39,794 nucleotides of DNA. Origin: Lawsonia intracellularis PHE/MN1-00. Its GTDB lineage: Bacteria; Desulfobacterota; Desulfovibrionia; Desulfovibrionales; Desulfovibrionaceae. Positions 1-8,333 of the stretch are shown here, piece after piece (the first letter of the stretch is position 1; each line of letters begins with the position of its first letter). The translations under genes were made by a program, and so were the position numbers. Below the pieces are notes generated by a model. It had not been told where the DNA came from, did not search any database, and saw only the letters and a program-made list of their open reading frames with translations. The DNA lies in NCBI RefSeq assembly GCF_000055945.1, contig NC_008013.1, positions 1 to 39,794 of the forward strand, written 5' to 3'.

Positions 1-25
1 TGATATTTTGTTTGGAGATGAATAA
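1..25 (+). CDS. RHH partition protein, 3' end (continued from 39427)
   Basis: Bases 1-25 complete the frame that starts at 39427: base 1 finishes an Asp codon, followed by D-I-L-F-G-D-E and a TAA stop at 23-25. A frame passing cleanly across the two window ends is the best evidence in the sequence that this is a whole circular replicon opened inside a gene. Confidence 0.85.
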
Positions 26-331
26 CTGACCTCATTATTCATTATTTGAACAATTAATTACTTCTTATTAATAAAAAATAATATTGATATATGATTTATC
101 CTGTTCATAAAAATATACAGAAGAAACTAACTCCAAATCATAAAATCATTATCACCAGATGGCTAAAAATAATAAAAAGTTTATCACCTTATAATAAATA
201 ATAAAGTAGTTCTATACTGCTAATTATAGAACACTAGGAAAAGGTAAATTTATTAAAAAAAGCTAGTTAGTTTACAAAATATATTAAGTAGATATCTATA
301 AAAACAACTTGGAAAGTAATAGACTAGTATA
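26..331. other. intergenic, no gene seen
   Basis: No supported ORF. The only structure noted is an 8-bp perfect hairpin (GTTCTATA at 209-216 with TATAGAAC at 225-232). It may act as a weak transcription end for the partition operon, but no T-run follows. Bases 283-298 are a 16-mer (ATTAAGTAGATATCTA) that recurs at 7995-8010. Confidence 0.5.
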
Positions 332-404
332 TTGACTTTTGTATTACCAAGTATTACCTGTTAACATCTAAACCTGTAACTATTACAACTAGAAGGGTTA
401 ACAG
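332..404 (+). promoter_or_regulatory. candidate toxin-antitoxin promoter/operator
   Basis: TTGACT (332-337) resembles a -35 box, but no good -10 is seen at the usual distance. Two direct GTATTACC copies lie 10 bp apart (341-348, 351-358). A perfect inverted pair CTGTTAAC (358-365) and GTTAACAG (397-404) runs up to the antitoxin start. RHH antitoxins usually bind short direct or inverted repeats at their own promoter, so autoregulation here is a reasonable inference. Confidence 0.4.
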
Positions 405-691
405 TGAAAACTTTGTCTAATACAACTTCTGTTAAACTTGAAGACTCAGTAAAAACACGGATTAAAAATCTTGCTGCTATTCGTAAACGGACACCACACT
501 CAATCATGGTGGAGGCTATTGAAGAATATATTGATAAAGCTGAAAAACGTGAAGCTTTTAGACAAGAAGGTATTAATGTTTATAATGACTATCTTAATAA
601 TGGGTTACACTTACCTGTAGAAGAAGCTATAGCTTGGCTTAATGAGCTTGCAAATGGTAATTATGTGGAGCCACCTAAGTGTCATCTATAA
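404..691 (+). CDS. RHH antitoxin, ParD/RelB-like
   Basis: 95 residues, GTG start at 404 with AGAAGG at 391-396 as ribosome-binding site. The N-terminal 45 residues (TTSVKLEDSVKTRIKNLA, then a second helix ending EAIEEYIDKAE) have the beta-alpha-alpha pattern of a CopG/MetJ-type DNA-binding fold. The C-terminal half is the toxin-binding tail. The 3' end overlaps the downstream toxin gene by 13 bp in another frame, the usual arrangement for a coupled type II toxin-antitoxin pair. The protein should neutralise the toxin and repress the operon, serving plasmid maintenance together with the partition genes. Confidence 0.85.
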   Translation: MKTLSNTTSVKLEDSVKTRIKNLAAIRKRTPHSIMVEAIEEYIDKAEKREAFRQEGINVYNDYLNNGLHLPVEEAIAWLNELANGNYVEPPKCHL

Positions 692-975
692 AAATTGAAT
701 TCATGCCATATGCGATTGAATGTATTAACAAAATTTATACCTTCTTAGAAAAGAGTGATAAAGAAGCAGCTAAAAATATAGCAAAAATTATTCTCAACAA
801 AATCAGAATATTAGAGAAATTCCCTAATTTAGGTAGATCTTCCATAGACTTAGAACCAGAGCAGCGAGAGCTTATTGTTCCTTTTGGAGCAACAGGTTAT
901 GTTATTCTTTATACATTACAACATAACATTATTTTTATTTTATCTGTAAGACATCAAAAAGAAGTTGGCTATTAA
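679..975 (+). CDS. ParE/RelE-superfamily toxin
   Basis: 98 residues, GTG start at 679 inside the antitoxin gene. The order of elements fits the RelE/ParE fold: N-terminal strand (SIKIEFMPYA), two helices spanning about residues 12-48, then PNLGR, the conserved RELIVPFGATGYVILYTL strand pair and a final strand ILSVRHQKEVGY. The Arg-His-x-x-Lys end resembles ParE proteins, which poison DNA gyrase, more than the mRNA-cutting RelE group, but the split is not safe by eye. Partner of the RHH antitoxin, translationally coupled to it. The length is normal for the family and no disruption is seen. Confidence 0.85.
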   Translation: MSSIKIEFMPYAIECINKIYTFLEKSDKEAAKNIAKIILNKIRILEKFPNLGRSSIDLEPEQRELIVPFGATGYVILYTLQHNIIFILSVRHQKEVGY

Positions 976-1016
976 ACAAAAACTTCTATCTTTATTTTTC
1001 TCTATATTCATTAAAT

Positions 1017-1045
1017 AAAAAAGCATCCTAGAAGGGCGCTTTTTT
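1017..1045 (+). terminator. rho-independent terminator of the toxin-antitoxin operon
   Basis: AAAAAAGC-ATCC, loop TAGAA, GG-GCGCTTTTTT: a stem with one mismatch and one wobble followed by a T-run, 42 bp after the toxin stop. The A-rich 5' side makes it potentially bidirectional. Confidence 0.7.
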
Positions 1046-2231
1046 CACCCTTTTGCATACAAAACAAATATATTTTACCGCATCTTATATAAAATATCAG
1101 TAAAGGGAAATATCCTCTAAAAAATAGACTACAAAAATTTTCAATATACATGAAAATATACTTATCAACTTCAAAAATATTACTAAAGAAACTAAAAACT
1201 AATCATATATAACATAATGTTTAATACAAATGGTTTCATAACAGCAATCAATATAATATGATTTATTATGACATAGTATTCTATTTATATAGTAGAAATA
1301 TAAAAAAATACCTTATAAATTTTATTACAATAATTAATACTAGTTTTTCTAAAAAATTAGAATAATTGTAATTTTTAAAATTATAATGCTTTTAACAAAA
1401 ATAAGTAGATAATAATATAAAAAGTATAACATTTTTATTAATTAAAAACTTATATGTTCTTTAATTAATCATTATACAATTTTAATGTAGTTAGAAAAAT
1501 ATAAGTGATATGTACAATGTACTATAATAGATATATTAAAAATACACTTTTATAGATCAAGTTTATTATTCTATAAATAGGATAACAATATATAATAGTT
1601 AAAAAAACTATTAGAGGAATTATTCAAGCAGGATAAACATTATTGTTACAAAACAATTATCATTTACACCATATGTTGAATATCTAATTTCTACTGTAAA
1701 ACAAAAATAAAGAAATTTTAATCGAAATGACTATAGTCTTTCGTAATCATTGTAAATTTTCTAATAATTCCCAACTACAACCATAGATAACAGAGATATT
1801 AACTATTGTACAATCAATAGTTTGCACTGTAGACCATATAATTGATCCTCTAAGAAAATATGAAATTTCTATACCACATAGAAAAAAGCCACATCAGGAC
1901 AGAAGTAGGCAGTTCTTACACAGCTATTGTAATAGATAATCTTGAATTTTCCTTACTGGTATAATAAGTGTATCACAAAAAAAATCAAAAGACTATATGC
2001 TCCATTTATATTAACTTATTTGCATAACCAGTAAGTTTTCATTATAAAAGTTATATGCTAACTATTTTAGCATAGTTATCAAAAAAGACATATCCTACTG
2101 TCTTTATATAATATTATAATTTTCAGCTATAATTAATAAAAATTACTTAAACTAATTATAGTAAAAATATTGTTTGATAACTTTAGTTAACTAGTTGTAA
2201 TAATATTACTAACGATTTTACAATAAAAAAG
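1046..2231. other. long AT-rich intergenic stretch with gene debris
   Basis: No intact gene in about 1.2 kb. The only recognisable part is the barrel fragment near 1610-1730. Bases about 1830-1940 can be read as a short open stretch with DPLRKYE, faintly like the N-terminus of an IS-type transposase, but too short and degenerate to call. Confidence 0.5.
1610..1730 (+). pseudogene. remnant of an autotransporter barrel
   Basis: Read with one frame change at about 1632 (GGATAAAC, where one base seems lost), this stretch gives GIIQAGYN, then VTKQLSFTPYVEYLIST. The barrels of the two coiled-coil autotransporter-like proteins have GLIQLGYN, then SKSVMITPYIEYLFITT (gene at 10436) and LYRLGYT, then KSIMFTPYIENSF (gene at 33665) in the same order and spacing. 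A further KE-rich, I-E-M-T-like stretch near 1708-1730 may continue the alignment. No start or stop of the parent gene survives. I read it as a third, dead copy of this barrel family. Confidence 0.55.
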
Positions 2232-2513
2232 TTAATCTATTTCATTATAAAGAGTAATCCATGGGAAATCTTCATTCCCACTCTCTACTTCTTGTTCAAC
2301 TATAGTATCTAACAATTCACCAGGCCTTACTTTCATATGTAGAGAAAATTTTACTAACATTTCAACTGATGGATGTTCTTCACCCCTTTCAATTTCTCCA
2401 ATATAATTTCCTTTAACACCAAGCTTTTCTCCTAATCTAGCTTGAGTCAATTTAGCTGTTTTCCTATAGTTACGTATGACTAGTCCTATAGACTTAAAAA
2501 ATTTTTTAGCCAT
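2232..2513 (-). CDS. XRE-family HTH regulator
   Basis: 93 residues, ATG at 2513. Residues about 10-68 form a Cro/CI-type helix-turn-helix: IGLVIRNYRKTAKLTQARLG, then GVKGNYIGEIERGEEHPSVE, the standard Q-A-x-L-G / I-x-x-I-E-R-G pattern. The tail (about 25 residues, acidic) has no recognised domain. It is transcribed away from the initiator gene, with a 21-bp inverted repeat in the shared upstream region. This makes it a candidate repressor of itself and perhaps of replication. Target and ligand are unknown. Confidence 0.85.
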   Translation of the reverse strand: MAKKFFKSIGLVIRNYRKTAKLTQARLGEKLGVKGNYIGEIERGEEHPSVEMLVKFSLHMKVRPGELLDTIVEQEVESGNEDFPWITLYNEID

Positions 2514-2567
2514 CTTTTTAAATAACCTATAAAATAAAATATTGACTAGATTATTAAAATGACATAC

Positions 2568-2618
2568 CAGGTATTTATAATTTATTAATTGAATGAGTTA
2601 ATAAATTATAAATACCTG
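2568..2618. promoter_or_regulatory. 21-bp perfect inverted repeat between XRE and initiator genes
   Basis: Arms at 2568-2588 and 2598-2618 are perfect complements (left arm begins CAGGTATTTATAA), separated by the 9-base loop TTGAATGAG. It may be an operator for the XRE protein or a strong RNA hairpin in the leader of either gene. There is no T-run directly after it, so a simple terminator is less likely. Confidence 0.5.
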
Positions 2619-2679
2619 ATAAGGGCTAATATTTATTTACTAGCGCTGTCAGGTACCTTTAAAGATAAAACACACAAAT

Positions 2680-2721
2680 AAAAGTATAGGGAGTTCCTCC
2701 AATACCTCCCTATACTTTTTT
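2680..2721 (+). terminator. hairpin terminator or attenuator upstream of the initiator gene
   Basis: 14-bp perfect stem AAAAGTATAGGGAG / CTCCCTATACTTTT (2680-2693, 2706-2719) with a 12-base loop and T-run, only 65 bp before the initiator start. It has the form of a rho-independent terminator in both directions. Nothing known ends here on the plus strand. It could end a short leader or antisense RNA, or attenuate initiator expression. Confidence 0.6.
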
Positions 2722-2784
2722 ATATCTTGAATAATGTCGTCAATAATATAAAGATATATTAATTTCTCATGGAGAATCTATATA

Positions 2785-3822
2785 GTGAATCTTGATATTG
2801 AATTAACACCAGAAGAAGAAGAAGAACTTGCCACAATTAATCCAAAATTATTGGAAGAACTTAAAACGGGAAGTCCTATTGGTAAAGCATGGCTTGCTAG
2901 TATACAAAGAAGCCGTGAATTAAATGAGTTAGCGTTAGAACAAGCAAAAGAGATACGTGAAGAAGTCGCTAAAGCCGCTCCAGAACAAAATAGTTTAATG
3001 ACTTGGTGTGGTTATCCAACAGACATAACAAGATGTAGTCCATTTTTCCCTATGGGGCCAAAAGAAATATCGCACAGACCATATCTTGAAAACTTTATTA
3101 TAACTTCTGCGAACTGGGGAGAAATTACCTATACAGGACCAAAACTCTCAACATACGAAGAAGATGCTCTTATGGCTTTATTAGCCATTCTTAATAGTGT
3201 CAGCGAATACCGTCAGACAACAGAAGTAGAAGGATCTAAAACATACACCTATAAAGGACCTATGCTTCCATTATTAAAACTGTTGGGCCATGAACGACCA
3301 GGAAAAGCAAACTATAACCATCTTCTTCTTGCATTACAAAGGCTTATGTCGGCAGTAGTAAAGCTTTCTATATCCGTGGGGAAAACAAAATCAGGAAAAA
3401 GAAAAGAGCCTAAAAAAATAGACATGACTACAATGTTAGCTCATGTCCACTGGGATGAAGAAAAGAAAGAATTATCAGCAACTATTAATCCTTTCTTTTA
3501 TGAATCTTATTATGCTGGAACAGTCACAATGATTGATGTTCTTAAGCGAGCAGGACTTAAAGGGAGTATAGCTAAGGCATTATATAGATTTGTACAAAGC
3601 CATCGTAAAAATCCTGTATTTACAGGACATTTTTTGACACTTGCAGATGCCCTTAATATGGATAGAGACCAACCATCAAAAAAAACTCGTCAGCTATTAA
3701 AAACAGCTATCCTAGAACTTATAAAACATTCTATTTTAAGTCCTGAAAGTCGTTTCATAGATCAAGATATTGTTAAACTTGAACGTGTACAAGTAATGGT
3801 TTGTGATAAATTAAAAGTATAG
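2785..3822 (+). CDS. plasmid replication initiator, RepA/TrfA-like
   Basis: 345 residues; GTG at 2785 with GGAG at 2771-2774. The N-terminus is acidic and helical (residues 1-70). Then comes a region (PFFPM, then WGEITYTGPKLSTYEEDALMA near residue 115) followed by repeated helix-strand units, including INPFFYESYYAG and LKRAGLKGSIAKALYRFVQSH. This pattern suggests the tandem winged-helix fold of iteron-binding initiators such as TrfA/RepA. The strongest evidence is context: the stop codon is followed within one base by the first of eight iteron copies. The protein should bind those iterons, open the origin and recruit the host helicase. The exact family could not be confirmed by search. Confidence 0.8.
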   Translation: MNLDIELTPEEEEELATINPKLLEELKTGSPIGKAWLASIQRSRELNELALEQAKEIREEVAKAAPEQNSLMTWCGYPTDITRCSPFFPMGPKEISHRPYLENFIITSANWGEITYTGPKLSTYEEDALMALLAILNSVSEYRQTTEVEGSKTYTYKGPMLPLLKLLGHERPGKANYNHLLLALQRLMSAVVKLSISVGKTKSGKRKEPKKIDMTTMLAHVHWDEEKKELSATINPFFYESYYAGTVTMIDVLKRAGLKGSIAKALYRFVQSHRKNPVFTGHFLTLADALNMDRDQPSKKTRQLLKTAILELIKHSILSPESRFIDQDIVKLERVQVMVCDKLKV

Positions 3823-4205
3823 GTACTTAAAAAGCCGATTGTATTTACTACTAAAATAATAAAAATTTTTTTATTTTTATATATCCTTTATTACCTTTAT
3901 ATTCCTTTCTATAGTGTTTTTTATCTAGATAGAGTAGCTTTTATAGATGAGTTGGCACTTAAAAAACCGAGAATCGGCACTTAAAAAACCGAGAATCGGC
4001 ACTTAAAAAACCGAAAATCGGCACTTAAAAAACCGAATGAGTACTTAAAAAACCGAACATAACTTTAACTAATTATTACTATATATAATATTTTTTATCC
4101 TTCATTCGGTTTTTTAAGTACCATTAACTATAAAATTAAATAAGCTAGTCTAGCCTTATATTTTGTATGATAAATAAAATTAATTGTTAGTACTTAAAAA
4201 ACCGA
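3823..4205 (+). repeat. iteron array, probable replication origin
   Basis: Core GCACTTAAAAAACCGA or GTACTTAAAAAACCGA. Four direct copies start at 3955, 3977, 3999 and 4021 (22-bp period, about two helical turns); a fifth is at 4041-4056. A variant with AAAAAGCCGA lies at 3823-3838 just after the initiator stop, one inverted copy is at 4106-4121 and one more direct copy at 4190-4205. Between and after them is almost pure A+T suitable for opening. This is the standard architecture of an iteron-controlled origin. The inverted copy may serve autoregulation or handcuffing. No convincing DnaA box was found. Confidence 0.9.
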
Positions 4206-4712
4206 ATAGAAGAAATAATTCTAATTCATTTGTTTTTATTGTTTTAATTTAGTATTATTCTGTTTACTAAGAATGTATTTTGTCTCTTTTTATAGTAAAA
4301 GAGATAGGTATATTAAAAAATTTGTGTATCTTCTATTTATGGTTATTATCAGAACTAAATTTTGAAGGTGAGAAAACTATAGCTCTATTTTTACTAAGTC
4401 TAAAATATTAATAAGTTTTTATTTGTTATTTTTTTTATTAAAATTATAATAAAAGGAATTAGTGGGCTATAACAGCATCTATATCATACTAGTATAGCAA
4501 TGAATATATCCACTTTGTAAATAGCAATCGGTTATAAATGTTAGTTTATTTGTTAAGTTAGCGGATGTATATATATTATTAGTTATAATAGATTAATTTG
4601 TTTTATTATTGTTATTATTTAATAACTAGTTACTTATATATAATATAATGTATGTATTTAAATAAAGAAATAGTTTATTATCTCTATATATTCTATTTTA
4701 TAGGAGTAATGT
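4206..4712. other. AT-rich stretch beyond the iterons, no gene seen
   Basis: About 500 bp of A+T-rich DNA with no supported ORF. It adjoins the iterons and may hold the DNA-unwinding element and the promoter of the small acidic gene that follows, but no specific site stands out. Confidence 0.5.
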
Positions 4713-4883
4713 ATGGATTTTGAGTTTAGCTTTAGAGATATAGATAAAGTTGTAAAAGACGTTGAAGATATGTATGAAAAAGATGATACATTATCATTAG
4801 ATCTTTTAGATTATTTCCCTGGTGTAGAAGAAGATGAAGAAGATAGAGATTTTGAAGTTCTTACAGAATATGATACAGACTAG
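4713..4883 (+). CDS. small acidic protein, 56 residues
   Basis: ATG at 4713 preceded by TAGGAG (4701-4706), a good ribosome-binding site at normal spacing; stop TAG at 4881-4883. The protein is strikingly acidic: 23 of 56 residues are Asp or Glu, with a VEEDEEDRD run near residues 38-46 and a more hydrophobic centre (LSLDLLDYFPGV). No family recognised. It lies alone between the origin and an oppositely oriented autotransporter gene. Acidic small proteins near origins can be DNA mimics or inhibitors, but that is speculation. Its strong RBS and clean frame make it likely real despite the short length. Confidence 0.6.
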   Translation: MDFEFSFRDIDKVVKDVEDMYEKDDTLSLDLLDYFPGVEEDEEDRDFEVLTEYDTD

Positions 4884-5054
4884 AATAGTTATATTCGATA
4901 TGATTCATTTATAACACAATAAATGATACAGTTAGAAACACTACAAACTTATTATATACTTATAGTAGGTTAGTTTTAATCTATTCATAGAACTGGTTTG
5001 AATTCTTTATATAGCAAGGATAATAGTTAACTACATAATATAGTTATTAGTGTG

Positions 5055-7874
5055 TTAAAATTTGTATGTAAATCCTGCTTGCCCACCAATGCCTTTATCA
5101 TTTCCTTTATCTCCAAATATATCACAGTGAATATTAAAATGTTCTCCCAATAATATATTTGTACCTATTGTTGCTCTAACTACACTTGTATCATTGTCAT
5201 GCTTGAACTTCATTTGAAGGCTCTGGGAACTAATTGCAAAGTTTCCAGACTGACCTTTTATCCTTTCAATACCAGCATAAAGATTAATAGGTGTGGTAAC
5301 TGGTAGCTTATATTCAACGGTAATACCAAGAGAACTTGTTATTAACTGGCTTTTATCTAATATAGCCTTATCATTTTGAATTCCTAAATCAAAATGGTGT
5401 TTAGATGTTTGTTCAAAAATAAGTTGTCCACGAGGATTCATTTTAATACCGTTGTTGAAAGTGTATTTCCATCCAAGTTCAAGTGCTTCTGTTGGAGTTG
5501 TTTCTGTCCATTTAAAATTTCTATAGAACCCTGTAGAATTAGTATGTAATTTACTAGACGCAAGTTGTAAGGTCAATGTACTATAGAGCCCAGTTTTGTT
5601 ATGGATAAGACCTACATAACCACTAACCATACCTAGCTCAGCATCATTTTTTGTAGAGTTGACGCTAGACCATTTACTTTTACCTTTAGAAGCACCAAAA
5701 GCAAGACCATAAAGGGCTTTCATATCTAACCTTGGTAGTTGTTGAAGATAGTCATATCCTGCTGTTGCCATTATCCATGGCATTTTTGCTTTGCTACCAA
5801 TAGAAGTATCAAGACTTTCATGTCCACCTTGAACATTTATCCATAGTCCATAATGTTCGTTGTCTAAAAGTTTACTTGAACGGTTTTGTAGAGTCCATAT
5901 ATGTTGTTGTCTTAGCCAGTTAGTAGTCTCACGAGCAATAGAGAAAGAGTAAAAATCTTGAGATGCTTGGATATTATTAACATACCAAATAGATGTTGTT
6001 GGATCAAACTCAAGATCACTCCAAATGAGACCACTTCTAGTTTGTTTAACAAAAAGATCTGGTGATGAAAAAGATTGAGAGACAAAAGCAAGTGGCACCA
6101 TGCTACTTCCAATAAGTTTTGGTGATAAGCTTAAATTTACTTTTAATGGTTGATGGATAACTAAGAGTGATTGAGGACCTCCAAGAAACTGTATAACAGG
6201 TTGGTTCCCAGGTATTAATTTTCTAGGTACTAGTGTACCGCCATTAGCAACAAATAGATTGGTTATAGATAAATCAGCTAGTTGAATATTTGAGGTAATC
6301 AGAGTTCCGGACAAGATTAAATTTCTTGTATCCAATAAAAAGGGCATATTTTTAGTGCCCCATTGTGTCATAGCACCTTTTTGTATGTTAACTAAATATG
6401 GAAGTTCTGGACCATTTATTGTTTTTACAATTGATCTCTTCCCAGGAGTAAAGTTTATGGTTGAAGAGTTGGCATTACCTACGATAATTCTTTCAATTAA
6501 TCCACCAGACATGTTTAGTATTGCTAATTCAGTAATTGGTCTTGTGCCTGGTATGAAGTTTTCTGAACCCATAGTTAATAATCCAATAGTTCCACCATTA
6601 ACATTTGCTGTAGCTATCATAGTACGACCATTACCTTGTGAGCCTAAGGTAAGGTTTGCAATAAGTCCGTCGTGTATGGTCGCAGAGGAATTAATAGTTG
6701 TGGCTGCAGCTATTACATTAGTTCCGACATTAAGGTTAGTAATATTGCCACTATTAATGATTACAGAGGCATTCTCAGTTACTCCAAGTCCATTGAAGGT
6801 TCCGACATTAAGGTTAGTAATATTACTATCAGTAACAGTTGCTGTAGTTGATATTGTATGACCTTCGACACTACCAAGGTTTAAGTTAGTAATGTTACTA
6901 GTATTAACAGTTACATTTAGTGTGTTAAGTTGATTATTTTGACTGACAGGCCCACATTGTATATTTTGTATAGTACTGCTTGTGATATCTAGGGTAACAG
7001 GACCTACAAGCATTCCACCAGCCCTTGGTATAAGAGTAATATCATTAATCTGAGAATTAATTACATTTATAGATGTGTCCCCATATACTGAAGAACCAAA
7101 GTCTACTGGTGATAACCCCCTTATATTTGAATCTGCTATAGATATTTTGAGATTACCTAAGATATTACCTCTACCAGAGTTTATAAGCTCAACAGTAGAT
7201 TTTTTTACAGTTAGAGTAGCATTTCCTTTTATCCCTGCATCTACTTCTCCTGTAATGTTTACATATTGAATCCTAGAGTCTTCAACATCAATGTTTATGT
7301 CTCCATTTACAGTAATACGATTAGGTCCATTGCTTACTCCAGAACCTATTAATAGTGGAGTTTGGACGTTTTTCAAATGCATGTTGATAGAGCCTAGTAC
7401 ATGTCCATTTTGAGTATAGACACCACCATAAATTCCTCTAGTAACAGAAACATTTTCTAGCTTCATATTTACTGAGCCAGTAACGGTTACAAGTCCTCTA
7501 TTGCTGATACCTGCACCAATTATTCTTTCTACATCAGTATTATAAACAGTTAGAGTAACATTGCCTTTAACTGTATTTGGGTTGTTAAAACTAGACCTAC
7601 CACCACCAATAATTCTGAAAACAGAATTGCGGAAGGCTCCTACTGTTGTGAAGGTAAGATTAGTAGGTCCTGTTTCAAGGGTTCCTATTGTAGAGTCAGA
7701 ACCTCCAAAAAAAGAATCAAATGGTTTGTTTACATTGATTAAGGTTTCGGTTCTGCCCTCAAAAAAGACGTCTGCAGCATAAATTTTTTGTTTTTCTGTA
7801 AGTGTAAAAAAGAAAACACATAAGGAAAATAATAAAATTTTTATGATTTGATGCTTATTAATTATATTATACAT
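5055..7874 (-). CDS. type V autotransporter, beta-helix passenger
   Basis: 939 residues, ATG at 7874. A hydrophobic stretch at residues 11-24 followed by IYAADV gives a signal peptide probably cut near residue 33. The passenger (about 35-640) is Asn/Thr/Ile/Val-rich with repeated short strands. Six clear units of the type (S/G)-x-I-x-x-L-x-x-G-(S/T/N), such as SNITNLNVGT, occur at residues 326-467 about 25 apart, as expected of a beta-helix. From about residue 675 (HYGLWINVQGGHESLD) begins the autotransporter barrel, which ends with the aromatic terminus FTYKF. The protein should be exported by Sec, inserted in the outer membrane and display or release its passenger. No catalytic triad is evident, so an adhesin-like role is likely. 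Confidence 0.9.
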   Translation of the reverse strand: MYNIINKHQIIKILLFSLCVFFFTLTEKQKIYAADVFFEGRTETLINVNKPFDSFFGGSDSTIGTLETGPTNLTFTTVGAFRNSVFRIIGGGRSSFNNPNTVKGNVTLTVYNTDVERIIGAGISNRGLVTVTGSVNMKLENVSVTRGIYGGVYTQNGHVLGSINMHLKNVQTPLLIGSGVSNGPNRITVNGDINIDVEDSRIQYVNITGEVDAGIKGNATLTVKKSTVELINSGRGNILGNLKISIADSNIRGLSPVDFGSSVYGDTSINVINSQINDITLIPRAGGMLVGPVTLDITSSTIQNIQCGPVSQNNQLNTLNVTVNTSNITNLNLGSVEGHTISTTATVTDSNITNLNVGTFNGLGVTENASVIINSGNITNLNVGTNVIAAATTINSSATIHDGLIANLTLGSQGNGRTMIATANVNGGTIGLLTMGSENFIPGTRPITELAILNMSGGLIERIIVGNANSSTINFTPGKRSIVKTINGPELPYLVNIQKGAMTQWGTKNMPFLLDTRNLILSGTLITSNIQLADLSITNLFVANGGTLVPRKLIPGNQPVIQFLGGPQSLLVIHQPLKVNLSLSPKLIGSSMVPLAFVSQSFSSPDLFVKQTRSGLIWSDLEFDPTTSIWYVNNIQASQDFYSFSIARETTNWLRQQHIWTLQNRSSKLLDNEHYGLWINVQGGHESLDTSIGSKAKMPWIMATAGYDYLQQLPRLDMKALYGLAFGASKGKSKWSSVNSTKNDAELGMVSGYVGLIHNKTGLYSTLTLQLASSKLHTNSTGFYRNFKWTETTPTEALELGWKYTFNNGIKMNPRGQLIFEQTSKHHFDLGIQNDKAILDKSQLITSSLGITVEYKLPVTTPINLYAGIERIKGQSGNFAISSQSLQMKFKHDNDTSVVRATIGTNILLGEHFNIHCDIFGDKGNDKGIGGQAGFTYKF

Positions 7875-8333
7875 AATATTCTTTTTATTTTTTAGTTAAG
7901 GTAAAGAAGAATAGATATAACTAATTAAGTATAATAATATATAAAAGTTTTTTATTCAATTTAAATTAATCTTATTACTTTTTTTTTAAGATCTATTAAG
8001 TAGATATCTAATATATATTTACTTACATTAAGTTAATATATTAAAATTAGTTAGGTAAATAAACTATTAATAGTGTATAATTTTTATTTTATATAGAATT
8101 ATAGTATAAATTTTATTGTATTGATATTTAACTATAATAACGTAAGTATAATAATGTTAGCTTAAAAGATATAGTCTAAGATAAAGGATTAGATATTATT
8201 ATATTTAATACGTTATGTTAAATAAATGAATTTTGCTCATAAACTAAAAAATATTTTAAGTTAAACATAAATAATTATATTAGAGAATAATCTTTAATCT
8301 TCTTACTAAGAACCGTACTATTAAGATATTAAA
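7875..8333. other. intergenic, no gene seen
   Basis: About 460 bp of AT-rich DNA upstream of the autotransporter gene and downstream of the HD gene. It carries the second copy (7995-8010) of the 16-mer found at 283-298. No clear promoter, terminator or ORF. Confidence 0.5.

Noticed and set aside
1830-1940. Possible IS transposase N-terminus (DPLRKYE and following basic residues)
   Set aside because: Only about 30 residues with stops, no terminal inverted repeats and no catalytic motif.
3955-4056. CRISPR-like regular repeats
   Set aside because: Units are 16 bp with 4-6 bp spacers next to an initiator gene and no cas genes: these are iterons.
6355-7782. Plus-strand open frames opposite the beta-helix autotransporter
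   Set aside because: They are shadows of the repeated, Pro-free coding strand; no ribosome-binding sites, and the minus frame has signal peptide and barrel.
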